From positions 1 to 42,823 of the forward strand of contig UZAN01043232.1 in NCBI GenBank assembly GCA_900618425.1: a stretch of DNA of 42,823 bases, in the 5' to 3' direction. A program made the translations under genes and the position numbers. Below the pieces are notes generated by a model. It searched no databases. It saw nothing but the letters and a program-made list of their open reading frames with translations, and was not told the DNA's origin. Shown in pieces: positions 33,100 through 42,823 of the stretch; within the stretch, counting starts at the first letter, position 1; the number at the start of each line of letters is the position of its first letter. This DNA is from Echinostoma caproni. Taxonomy: Eukaryota; Platyhelminthes; Trematoda; Plagiorchiida; Echinostomatidae.

Positions 33100-36000
33100 A
33101 ATTGTTCGTGTATTATCATCCCGGTTGCAAAACACAACTAAATGAGCATAGTTATAAGCATCGTTGTGATCGACACAGAACAGTCGGTAAGGCAAACAGT
33201 TCAAATTCTCGCCAATCTATTGTATTATCTTTATTTCGATGATGCATGCATGTGATGATGTGATGAACAGATAACTGACATTCTTTTGTACAGCATTACA
33301 CTGGGCAATCCTGAGGCTAGACTGTGCTGGCTCATATGACGAAAGATGATCGGTTCACTAACATTCGAAATCTTGATCGATGTACTAGTATGAACGTGTT
33401 CGTTGTTCGGAAACACAAATGTTCACCTGGGTTATTGTTCCGTTTATTGCCTGTTTTTATGACATCTAATGAATACCCTTGAAAACTTTCAAATCCATGA
33501 GAATCACTTCAATGTCATTAACTGACCAGATTTACAAAGCATCTGTTCGAGGATACATTAAGAACACATTCTCCCATTTACGTTTTGGATTCTTAGGTTT
33601 CAGTGGTGCGATACTGAGGATTTCAAAATGTGAATTTTCTCACATAAGACATATTAAACTGGTTTATAATATTCTTGCATTGAGCTCTTATGGATCCCAT
33701 GTTTTCAGATGGCAGAACTGTAGGCAGTTCATCAAGAACTGATGACTCCAACGAATTCTCACTGTGCTTCAATTTCCATCTAACTCTTTCCTTTTCTGCC
33801 GAACAATCAGTGTTGTAGATTAACACAAACCATTAGGACACTATCCAAAGCCTTGTCACTGTTTACCTTTATAACTTGGTTCCCTATGAATGGATTTCAG
33901 TTATTAAGCTGACTAATAATCCCTTGGGAGCTGGGGGAGCAGTTCACTTAATGAAAATCTCGCAAACGTACGTTTCGGATCGAACATGTGTATCCAGTTG
34001 ACCAGAATTCCTGAAACCAATTAATAAAAGCACACGGTGCAACTTTTGTTACTTTGAGAACGTATGTACGTGAACAAAATGACACATTTTCAACCAATAG
34101 AGTTTCAAACTCAACTTATGCCTTACTATTAAAAAAGTGTATATCGCCAGGAACAAACTTGTTTGCATCTAAAGATATCTCGTCTTATTAGGATTCATGC
34201 GATAGCACACTAGTTAAGTGAGTCGCTGTAGCAGCACACTTAGTCTAAGGTAAATGATATCTTAAAATATCTTGATAATGTACTCAAACGACCGCATATT
34301 TTGGTTGTCGTTGACGTCGTCGCAGTTATCAAACATCTTCCTCGGTTGATGAGATTCGCTATGCAAAAAGGCGCGTTTCCACCAGCCGCGAGTAACATTC
34401 CTCATCACTCAGTAATCTGACACGAAAGAGGAATGAAGAGACACGGAATCTGAAAGAAGATAAACTCACTGTGTCTTAAACTCGTATACGAACGAATTAG
34501 TCGCATTCGATTAGAAAAACTTGCATAAGTCCCCCATGTGCGCAGTTTGGCTGAGCAATAATATATGCCTTTCATAAGATGAGTTAGATTTTTACACACC
34601 TGGTAGAGGTGTAAAGGTTATCACCAAAAAGCTCTGTTTATGTGAAAACGCAAGTGTGGTACATGATGCGCATGTTGGATTACGTGTACTGGGATGATGC
34701 GTGTTGATGTGTGAAGCATGTTCAACCCAGACCGTTATTGTGAAGAGTTACCTGTACTACTCATGAGTAGTTGGGTCAGAATGATCTCGATTGCCAATGT
34801 TTATTCACCTGTGATTTCAGAACCATCATAGGAGTTGAATTCATGATATTCTATTCAAGCTAACAATCATTTTGGCACTTCCATATCTAATTTCTGTTAT
34901 TCAGTCACATGCCCAAGTAATAGTAAAACGGAAATTAAATTAAAAGACAAAAGATCCCTAGGAACCCATACTACCTCTCCTGGAATTTCTGATGCTATAC
35001 TGTCCGTAGTGTACCGACAGTAACCTCCGATGATATGAAATGTTTCATGGCATTTCAGTCCGGAATTCGGTTCACATTTGCATGTGTGTTTGATGATAAT
35101 TCAAGCAAAGTAATTTTCTGGGGCTTTAGCTAAAATTTGCATAATAACAAAAATAATTAAAAACAAAACAAAGGCACTCATTGATTGTGTTTGAAAAATG
35201 TGACCAATAAGAACTAACGATGTAAAACGTTCGGGCAACTTATCGGTATTTTCAAATCAAGACAACTCAAGACAGGAGAACAAGAATGATTACCCTAAAC
35301 GTGAAAGATTTTGTCAATAACAAGCACAGATAATTTCATTTTTTTTCATAATTTTCAAGCCATAAAATGTGTCAAGTTGAACTCACGAAACATTGGATTG
35401 TCTTTGAATAAAATTTGTGTTTGAAAACAAAATCGTGGTTAGAAAAAGATCGATTTTATATAGGGCAAGAAAAATTTTATACTATTTCGGTTCGTAACCA
35501 GTGAAAAATATTTTCAAATTTCTTCCGATAAATTGAGATTTTGATGGATTGCCCCGTTCTGTGACTTTTATCATTTATTGCAACTCATGAAATGAATGGC
35601 TAAATTGATTGCGTATAAAGTGTCCTTGACTAATTTTATACTGAATGTTGGTGACACATAGAGGTTTAAAATAAACAAATCAAATCTGGAATCAACGAGT
35701 CATATTTGGCTACCTTTCTTTTCATCATTTCAAAGAGTAAAATGAACAGATACAAAAATCACGTGGCAAACCTTCATATTGAAAGTTAATACTTACCATC
35801 TTGTTTAAACATCGAAGCCATTTTTTTCAACAATTCTAAAGTGGGTACCGTGTAAAGTTTTCAGTTTATAATTTGATGGGGTAATACACAAACCAACGAA
35901 ACAGCATTTGTACCCAGCATAATAGTATTTCGACCAAATGGTTTGCACTTAGACGTTAATTCAGAAAGTTTGATTTGCCGCGGTGAGACTTACTGTGCCC

Positions 36001-38200
36001 TTGTTTGCAGAACAAACAACGGTTGCACACAAGTTTACTCCCAATAATTATTACAATAATCGATAAATTTTTTCAAGACGTCTTTTCAACGGTTTGTTAT
36101 GGTTTTAGGTTAATCTTATATATTGTATTTTAGAAAGCAGGAAGCGATTTTTGTCTGCTAAGAGTTCCATCTTAAACAGTATCAACAATAAATGAATACT
36201 GGCCAGAACCGGATAGGTTATCCTTTTTCATTCTCCTCCGATTCGTATTAACCTTATGGTCTGTAGTACACTGAGTCAGGGTTTATCTTGAACACTGATA
36301 TTAGAGGGGGAAGTTTGAATGAAGCAGTGCAGCATTTTGGTTTGGTGTCTGTTCCGCTTCAGTCAATGTTTCTTATTACTTTTGAATACTAGCAAATGTA
36401 TGTAAATAAACTTTGCATTGACCACGTTACAAGCTCGGTGGCTCCTGTACTTATGACTATTCCCAAATAAACTAAAAATAGCTTTAAATTGCTTCCCAGA
36501 CAATTCCGTTGCTCGTGAGTCATGTTGGTATTCTGTGCTGAATCACTTCTCAAATGGAACGTCACTTGTTTGTACCACTCGGTGAAATTGAGGCGGTATC
36601 CATCGCAGGCCGTTTTGCTTTCCATTTCCTTCCCAGAAAACGTCCAAAACTACTAGCTTAATATTATTGGCTAAGGTAAAATCCGGTAAACAGCATTCAA
36701 ATGGGGTTCCCCTATTTGAGGAGAATCGAAATCAGTTTGTTTCTTCTTACTAAAACAACTAATAAGAAATGAACGAATAAAAGAAACTTCCAAAGCACTC
36801 ACTGATTTCGTTTTTGTAAGTTGATGATGATTTTGCTTTTAAAGAGANCGGCAATTGCGAACAACTGACCGGGGAATCAACCATGTCCTCTGAGGTCTAG
36901 CAGCTATTAGGAATTGCGATTTTGATTAACATAAAAAAAACCAGAGTTAAGCAAGATCCGGTGCATATTCCTGTCAATAAGAAAACATTTTTCTGAACTA
37001 CATTTTCAGACAGGCTTGCTATAAAACCTTTCCTTATGACTATCTTTCAACCAATTAAGCAAAAATATGGGTCCCTTTGTTTGCTGCCTAGAAGCAAATT
37101 ATTCTTGTTTTCATCGTGACTATGTCAAATTACATGAAGCCAACTTTGAAATGGTTACACAAGAAGTTGTTTGGACAATCCTGTGTTTAGGAAATGCAGT
37201 TAAGGAACTTTGAGTATGCCGTTTTCTAGATACCCTGAGGTCTGCCAGCTGTTGACCAAAGTGGCATTTCTATCAATGGTTATTTCCCGCTTCACCTGCA
37301 AGGAAACGGGTAGGTTTAGGATGGAATTATTACAATCACCGCCTACCAGCTTCTCGCTTGCTCCACATGACTGGGAATGTGCTAACTGAGCGAAAGAGAG
37401 AAGAGACTCTACTCAATGTGAGTTTAGATGTCCCTGTCAGATTCGTGTTAGAGTACTGCCTAATTTGCGTTTACATTCCAAATTTGTTGATATAATTCAT
37501 TGATAACGAAGCAACTAGTCATTTTCTATTCCAACTATTAGAATGACTGGCAAATAGCTGATTTTGTTCAGTTCTGATGAACGATCACATATTCATCCAT
37601 CTATGTGGTATGTGCGACACAAACACTTATAGAGAAATTGTGCCAGTGATCCACAGAATTTATAAAGTTCCATTCATTGTTAGATTGAAGAGGTTTTTTA
37701 TGATCCTAGAAAAATAATCACCGATAAATGACGAGTCCAACGGAGAGTTTTTAACGCAAGTTTTGATACTTTTGCGACATCATGTCACGAAGATGTGCAT
37801 AAATATAAGATCGAGTCAGACATTTTTTTTTCGTAACCTTTTGTGTCAGTTGAGTTATCATAACTTTCCTGTGCTACATGAACCAGGTTTAATGAAATCC
37901 TGTTGAAGCGCATTCACCACCGATCAAAACACAGATTGTTTTCGATGAATAATGCGCCTCCGGTTGTTTTGGTGACCTGTCCGTAGCCAGCCACTGTACC
38001 AAACATTCATGGCTGTTTCATTCAATTCTCAAATCACGCGTATTCCATTTGCCCCACTTTTTCTCTTCACAAAATTCAGAGAAATGCATTGAAAATCGAC
38101 CAAGAGTAATGCCCTTTGCAAGCGTCTAGCAATAAGGTTGACTCACGCCTACCGCTAGTTTGTGATTGATCACCTATGCTTCTGTCCATACACGTGGTCT
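33100..38200. other. Long AT-rich stretch without a recognised gene
   Basis: Apart from one exon candidate at 34.5 kb, this is AT-rich DNA with frequent stops on all frames. A 78-codon minus-strand frame (36389-36625) follows a possible acceptor, but no donor fits well. There are no RT blocks, tRNA-like boxes or hammerhead cores. Confidence 0.45.
34470..34550 (-). CDS. Candidate short internal exon, minus strand
   Basis: The acceptor TATATTATTGCTCAG and a consensus donor ACA|GTGAGT enclose 81 bp with one open frame: KLRTWGTYASFSNRMRLIRS, then YTSLRH. Good splice signals are the main support. Confidence 0.22.
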
Positions 38201-38231
38201 ATTCATGGGACCAAATTTAGCGGGAAAAATC

Positions 38232-38400
38232 GCGTATGATCCGATTAACCGAACAACGACCGCCAATGGATTGGGGTTTCGCACACATCACCCGCTGCCT
38301 TGTTCATTATACATTTTTAGCCGAAGACTCCAGTTGTGTAATCCCCAAGAAAATTTACCCACCTTGACCTGGTTAACTTAGCAGTATTGCATCCACAAGG
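38232..38400. repeat. Unnamed interspersed repeat, copy B
   Basis: It shares a string of blocks, in the same order and orientation, with 14569-14675: GCGTATGATCCGAT, then CCAATGGATTG, then CCGCTGC, then TTAGCAGTATT. Identity is about 70 percent over the aligned parts, and copy B has about 40 extra bases in the middle. No protein or tRNA-like domain was recognised. It lies just beyond the 3' side of the PLE hammerhead, but copy A has no ribozyme beside it, so a link to the PLE is not established. Confidence 0.55.
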
Positions 38401-38482
38401 AAATCAAGAAACCTCTTTCTTCCTACAAGGATAATCGTACTCTGAGTTGTTTTGGGGCACAGTTTAAACTTAAACATTTGTG

Positions 38483-38502
38483 ATATATATATATATATAT
38501 AT
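38483..38502. repeat. (AT)n microsatellite, left of the PLE hammerhead
   Basis: A run of ten AT units lies 27 bp from the hammerhead. With the matching AT run on the other side it brackets the ribozyme segment. Confidence 0.9.
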
Positions 38503-38529
38503 GAGTCGTATGTGAATGACTGGAAAAAA

Positions 38530-38609
38530 CTTCCCTGGAAGCACACGACCGGTTTCGCGGTACTTGCCGCTCGTCAGGCGTGCGTATTCGGTAATCTTTT
38601 GCCAGGAAG
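38530..38609 (-). ncRNA. Type I hammerhead ribozyme of a Penelope-like element
   Basis: On the minus strand, CTGACGA (complement of 38571-38577) is followed by stem II GCGG-CAAGTA-CCGC (38557-38570) and then GAAA (38553-38556). Stem III is the self-complementary ACCGGT, followed by C17, so cleavage is predicted between 38547 and 38546. Stem I pairs GCACGC (38578-38583) with GTGTGC (38541-38546), with one G-U pair. It then has an internal loop of 17 nt on one side and 2 nt on the other, and an outer helix CTTCCTGG/CCAGGGAAG with one bulge. All core nucleotides (C3 U4 G5 A6, G8 A9, G12 A13 A14, A15.1, U16.1) are present. The palindromic, loopless stem III cannot close as a hairpin, so cleavage would need a dimer, a known feature of the PLE and newt/schistosome class. 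The RNA would self-cleave transcripts of the element. Confidence 0.85.
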
Positions 38610-38641
38610 TGTATGTTTGTCACAACTACCTTGTTTGCAAC

Positions 38642-38655
38642 ATATATATATATAT
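38642..38655. repeat. (AT)n microsatellite, right of the PLE hammerhead
   Basis: Seven AT units lie 32 bp beyond the outer helix of the hammerhead. The segment between the two AT runs is about 140 bp. Confidence 0.85.
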
Positions 38656-39019
38656 CCACCAGTATCCATGTATTCGTTTAAAATTTTCAACTCACGCAAT
38701 TTTACTAGATCATCGACTATAGTTTACGAAAGTAAAACACGGTAGGTTAGATACTGAACAGGATAGAAAATGTACCTGCTTGTTTATAATCCTGAAGGAA
38801 GTTAACTTTTATTCGAGGTATAATTCGTTATAGTATCGTGTTGACACGGTTTAGTATCCGTCGTGTGTCTTCGGACGTATTTCGATGATATGGAATCATA
38901 ACAGTTGATAAACTTTTTTCACTTTTCATTTTACTTCCTTCAATTGAATGTACAAAGATACAACTTTCAGGAAGGGGAAACGACCAATCAAAGGGCTACC
39001 ATTCAACACAATGGAGTCA

Positions 39020-39095
39020 AGCGGTTGTGGTGGGATTCGAACACAAATCTCCGAAGTGATAGTTTGGTGATGTTACCCCTCAATCGTTTTCCGGC
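39020..39095 (-). mobile_element. Possible tRNA-like SINE piece inside the PLE relic
   Basis: The minus strand holds GTGTTCGAATCCCACCAC, a good pol III B-box and T-arm, preceded about 35 nt upstream by GAGGGGTAACATCACCAAAC, which resembles a D-arm region. It lies between the PLE thumb block and the IPYH block, where the PLE protein match is lost. It could be a SINE inserted into the element, or only chance similarity. The acceptor stem was not resolved. Confidence 0.3.
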
Positions 39096-39436
39096 GTGGT
39101 TGACTGTAGTGGGTTTATACTTCGACGTTTGGTTTTTTCGATGAATTTCTGTCGGATATTCTTTAGTAATCCGGTTTATTTCTTGACGTTTATCCTCTCT
39201 ATCGGTGACTAGTTTACGAGCTCTAGTAATTAGGTTTAGGCCTATTGACATCTTGTTGTTGGTCGAGTGGTCAGAATGGTAGCTGAGTTATCGTCCCGTA
39301 TGCGTGCCTTTCTTGTGTATCTTCAGCGATGCTTTACCCAAGTCCAGTAGAATTTAGGGTGTTGTCGGTCGTTTCCAGCGTGAACTTGATTTGATTGTGA
39401 AAGCGGTTTAAAAAAAGATGTGAATGGTTCGACATG

Positions 39437-40530
39437 CACTTTCTTGATGACGACATAGGTATCTTCCACAGAAGGCCGCCAGACTCAATGTTGCAGGGTT
39501 GTCGAATTCAGCCACCGTTCTTCCAACTCTCCCATAAATAAGTTCTCAATTTGCGGTGAAATGGGCGATCCCATGGTAAAACCGTCAATTTGCTTGTAAA
39601 GTAAACGGTTATATACAAATAACGTGGACTTCAGACGTAGTTGGGTTACTTTCATTATTTCGTCGGTTGTAAAGTTCGTTCGATCACTGAGTGTGTTCGC
39701 TGTTAAGACGATTTCGTACTATATCCAGACATTCAGTGATAGGCATTTGTCTGAACAAGGCTACCAAATCGTAACTCACTGAGCACTCATCACGTTTATC
39801 AGTCAGTGTTCTGAGTTGCTCTACTAAATGAAATGAATTCTTGATAAAATGCTCATTACACTTCAAGAGGGATCGTAAAATAGGGTAAAGGAATTCTGCT
39901 AACTAGTATTTATGCGTAATGGTGTAGTCAATAATAGGGCGAATAGGAATTTTTGGTTTGTGTATTTAGGGTAGATCATAAGATCGGGCTGGGCATTAAG
40001 TCTTTGGATATCGTTGGAACTATTGTGACTTACTCAACTTAGGTTTTAACTCCTGAAGTAGTTTGGCTTGGATTTGTTCAGGATCGCTCTGTGTTTTTGT
40101 TCCAGTAGTTTTTCATTAGGTCCAGTCGACAGATGTTACAATGCCTTCTTCTCGTAGTCTGCTCGATTCATGATCATAACTTGGTTGTTTCGGTCCAATT
40201 TGGTGATTACAACTGAACGACCATTTAATGAATTACGAAGAGCCATTTCTTCCCCATGTGTCAAGTTACTTGTTTATTGCTTTTGGTTGCCTAGCACCCA
40301 CATGATTTGGACTCAAATTTTGTTGACTTGTTTAGCGTCTGATTTTTCAAGCTTGTCTTCTAAGGTTGGTATTGTGTCAATTAACTTCAGTATAGGTACG
40401 TCCATAATAAAATTCAATTCTTTATTTAGAAACGTTATTTCTTCGTCAGCGAGGTTCTGAATTGACAGGTTAAGATAGTGGAATGATTTGGTGGATGGAT
40501 GTGCTTGGATGTCAATGTGTCATCTGTCGT
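39437..40530 (-). pseudogene. Penelope-type reverse transcriptase, broken
   Basis: This is the RT body of the element. Motif A (SYDLVALF) keeps its catalytic Asp. The MGSPISP block, which packs against the primer grip in PLEs, is intact. Motif C reads SVEDTY where PLEs have YVDDTF, so the first of the two catalytic aspartates is Glu and the Tyr is Ser. In-frame stops occur after THKY (about 39904) and after NSEHTQ (39684), and another lies between the GSPISP block and motif C. Frame changes are needed between the RADYEKKAL and KPKIPIRP blocks. The protein cannot be made from this copy. Assignment to PLE rather than non-LTR RT rests on the long run of family-specific blocks, including LPK-type finger sequence and the PLE-only thumb. 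Confidence 0.82.
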
Positions 40531-41164
40531 CCTCATCTGTCGTTGTTCCCCTCTCTAATTCTCTGGTTGAATCTTCGGGTCAGTATACTTTAAAGATACT
40601 CTGTTCATGCGGTCGTTCGTCGTGGCTAAGACAAACTAATTTTCTCACGACGCCCAAGTGTTTCAGTGAGATCCGTTTCATTCATGGATCTCCTGTGACT
40701 ATTCAAATAGCGTTTCGAAAATCCCACTCAGCTCGATTTTTCTCGGCTATCTCATGGTTGCAAACTGTGCAGTCCAGTTGTCTTGGTTCCACACACAGTA
40801 TCAGTCATTCACAGTCATTCTAAGTCGGCCATCATAGTGTTGGGTCAGACCTTACAGAACCCGTCAGGCAGCGCACGGATCCGCATTACACACCACAAGC
40901 ATGCTCGCGAATTGTCCGGCAATTTGAGTCCGGATTGGATGACTGTAGAACGAATCAGCCAGTGGTTGTATGATCGACCAATCAGATTGTCGAGGGTTGG
41001 TGCGTCACTATTGCCGATCTCAGATACCCGATTATTTGTCTTCAATTTCGTATCGGACCTTAGTGGTCGAATTCATTCTGACTGTTGTTTCTCCAGTAGT
41101 GTTCACTCTCCTCGTTGTTGCATGGAATTAAGCACCGGGCGCTCGTATCAATCGTACATCTAGG

Positions 41165-42823
41165 CCGAACACAATAACCAGTAGTAGTTCCTCTTAACTA
41201 GGGGATTAAACCCCAGTACTGTTCAGCAAACTAATATCTGTGATAAAAAAATACATTATTATGAGGAGAAGGTTACGGTCCGAATGAAATACAATCCAGA
41301 GCTTATCTGGTTCTCGGTGTAATGAACCAAAGGCAATAACTGTCAAAATTGAACTAAAAAGTATTCCCGGGTACACTTACATGTTTGAGAAATGATATCA
41401 ACTGTCGGTTGCAAACAAAGAGTAACAGGCATGAAATGATGGAGGAAAAGTTCTATAGGGGGTTCTTTGTATTATTGTTACTATTGTTTATTCATTACAC
41501 AATCATTTATAGCATTAAACATAAATTAAGAGACGAAGAGCCAAATGAAGGCCACAGTCAATTTACAGATAACAGAAGGAAGACCTTGTTGCACGATGAT
41601 AATCCATAAAGTACCCTGACCGATACATATTCATTCGTTGAAAATAACTTCCAACCTAACACCTTGTAGAAAAATAACTTGGGCGTAACTTTCACGAAAT
41701 TCGGGGATAGTTTGATGCAGTCAGAAATACCGAATATACGGAAACGGATAAAAAGTCTGGGGGTGAACTGAACTTTATTTAAAACTGTCGTCAGGTTACT
41801 GTATCCCTGTGAAATCAACACAGATAATAGCCATAATCTTGAGGCTCATTTGACGCTCAGTTTGATTCGCACAAATACTATGTGGTTCTCCCGTAAGACC
41901 CCAACTAGGGCATCCAAATTGAGACGAAATATAAGCATATGATCTCGTATTTTTGCAGCACAGTAAATGGGTTGTCAAAGGCATCAAGATTTAGGCTGAT
42001 AGACAAACATTCGACAGTGAAACTGTTAATGTTCTCGGATGTTTAAAAGCAAATAACTGATAAGAGTTGCATTATTGATCATCAGCCAACAGAGATAAGG
42101 TTAAGCATAAAACGGTACGCAATCCTGTGGTAGCATTCATTTTCTGGTCTGTTCGCAATTGAATCTCACCACGACACAATCGGTGACCTTCCCAGGACTG
42201 ATCACCCATATTTATCGGCTTCTCGGTGTGTCTCATTTTAGACTGCGTTGACCTGGATATTTTTTGGCTTCAATTTTCTTCTCCATTACTGGGATAACTG
42301 AACGCAGAATAATCAAATGTTCGGGAGTTTTCCCACAAAGGCGCGTTATTCTATTCTTAAACTTACAGTGTTCTAGCTTTGCACAGTTACAGATTCGGTT
42401 AGCTTCACCTTGCTGTGTGTACGGCCTGAAATTTGTTATAAAGATTCGTTAGGACAGAAAGGAAAAGTTATCTCACCAAAACTGTCTTCAGTATAACAGG
42501 AAAAACAAATCATACACAGTTAATACACTTACATCTTTTTCGAAGTATATCATTCGCGGCTCCTGAAATCAAACAGTTCCCGAGAGAGGATGGACTAATA
42601 CGGAGCTAAGAATATATAGAATTCAAATATGTATCATTTTTTCTGGTTCACATAATAACTAGCTAGTGAGAAAATTTTCGGTGTTTGCGAGTGACTAATT
42701 ATCAAATAGAAGCGGAATGCACAGAGATGCATCTAGTTGTGACTTGCTTTTTTCTTCAACCGTAGAACCCAGTCTGTTTCTTCAGCTCACGCTAAACACC
42801 TGCGCACAGCAATCGAGGGTCTT
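41165..42823. other. Stretch without a recognised gene
   Basis: Beyond possible PLE scraps near 41.1 kb I find no coding block, repeat partner or RNA motif. I looked for a second hammerhead or terminal repeat matching the PLE 3' region and saw none, so the 5' end of that element seems to be missing. Confidence 0.45.

Larger units (their letters stand above)
38515..40540 (-). mobile_element. Decayed Penelope-like element (RT plus 3' hammerhead region)
   Basis: Read on the minus strand, the PLE protein blocks occur in correct order, with frameshifts and stops. They are: an N-terminal block NLSIQNLADEEITFLNKELN (about 40470-40410); GEEMALRNSLNGRSVVITK (about 40257); KPKIPIRPIIDYT (about 39955); motif A SVSYDLVALF (about 39765); QIDGFTMGSPISPQIENLFM (about 39595-39535); motif C SVEDTYVVIKK (about 39475); the thumb block NLITRARKLVTDRED (about 39230); and IPYHRNTSEDTRRILNRVN (about 38900-38845). 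PLE reverse transcriptases are related to telomerase. No GIY-YIG endonuclease was found after the last block. A hammerhead ribozyme in the same orientation follows, as expected for a PLE terminal repeat. The 5' limit is uncertain: PLE-like scraps may extend to about 41.1 kb. Confidence 0.85.

Noticed and set aside
33736..33765. Plus-strand CTGATGA followed by CTCC and CGAATT
   Set aside because: There is no GAAA after a pairable stem II and no stem III.
40783..41163. 126-codon plus-strand open frame
   Set aside because: It lies antisense to, or at the edge of, the minus-strand PLE and shows no protein-family features. It is treated as chance.
1..42823. CRISPR arrays, bacterial operons, phage or plasmid features
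   Set aside because: There are no regularly spaced direct repeats and no dense gene clusters. Gene structure and repeats are eukaryotic.

Overview
The window looks like about 43 kb of low-GC eukaryotic intergenic and intronic DNA from a flatworm, most likely a digenean trematode. There are no bacterial-style operons. Genes appear, at best, as isolated exons with splice signals. The interpretable content is mostly decayed retroelements of types common in trematodes: Penelope-like elements (PLEs), non-LTR retrotransposons with an AP-endonuclease and a reverse transcriptase (RT), and tRNA-derived SINEs. One SINE carries a hammerhead ribozyme, a combination known from the schistosome Sm-alpha repeats. 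The species is inferred from these families, not proved.

Layout. 1-3.7 kb: no convincing gene. 3.8-3.9 kb: possible last exon on the minus strand. 4.4-6.8 kb: three successive inverted repeats (two with arms of more than 200 bp and one nearly perfect 28-bp hairpin). 7.6-8.7 kb: minus-strand non-LTR element with endonuclease and RT remnants. 8.95-9.12 and 11.24-11.29 kb: an odd duplication next to an ambiguous base. 12.55-13.12 kb: the one solid protein gene, a cysteine-free secreted protein of 175 residues. 14.6 kb: copy A of an unnamed repeat. 15.1-17.7 kb: weak minus-strand exon candidates. 18.7-25.5 kb: weak plus-strand exon candidates, interrupted by a plus-strand non-LTR element (20.3-21.4 kb), a minus-strand retroelement tail and several tRNA-like SINE pieces. 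26.5-28.5 kb: minus-strand exon candidates, the best being a GC-rich open frame at 28.1-28.5 kb, plus a SINE whose ribozyme has decayed. 28.9-29.3 kb: minus-strand PLE fragment. 32.1-32.2 kb: SINE with an intact hammerhead. 32.9-33.1 kb: plus-strand RT fragment. 38.2-38.4 kb: copy B of the unnamed repeat. 38.5-40.5 kb: a long minus-strand PLE relic, with RT blocks in the correct order and a second, structurally different hammerhead just past its 3' end. 41.2-42.8 kb: nothing recognised.

How it fits together. The window appears to record repeated retrotransposition into gene-poor DNA. The two hammerheads (one in a SINE, one at the end of a PLE) are the most interesting functional elements. Both keep every core catalytic nucleotide, and both have a very short stem III, the form that usually needs dimers to cut. 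The protein relics carry stops, frameshifts and broken active sites. Because open frames of about 60 codons arise often by chance in AT-rich DNA of this length, most single-exon candidates are given low confidence.
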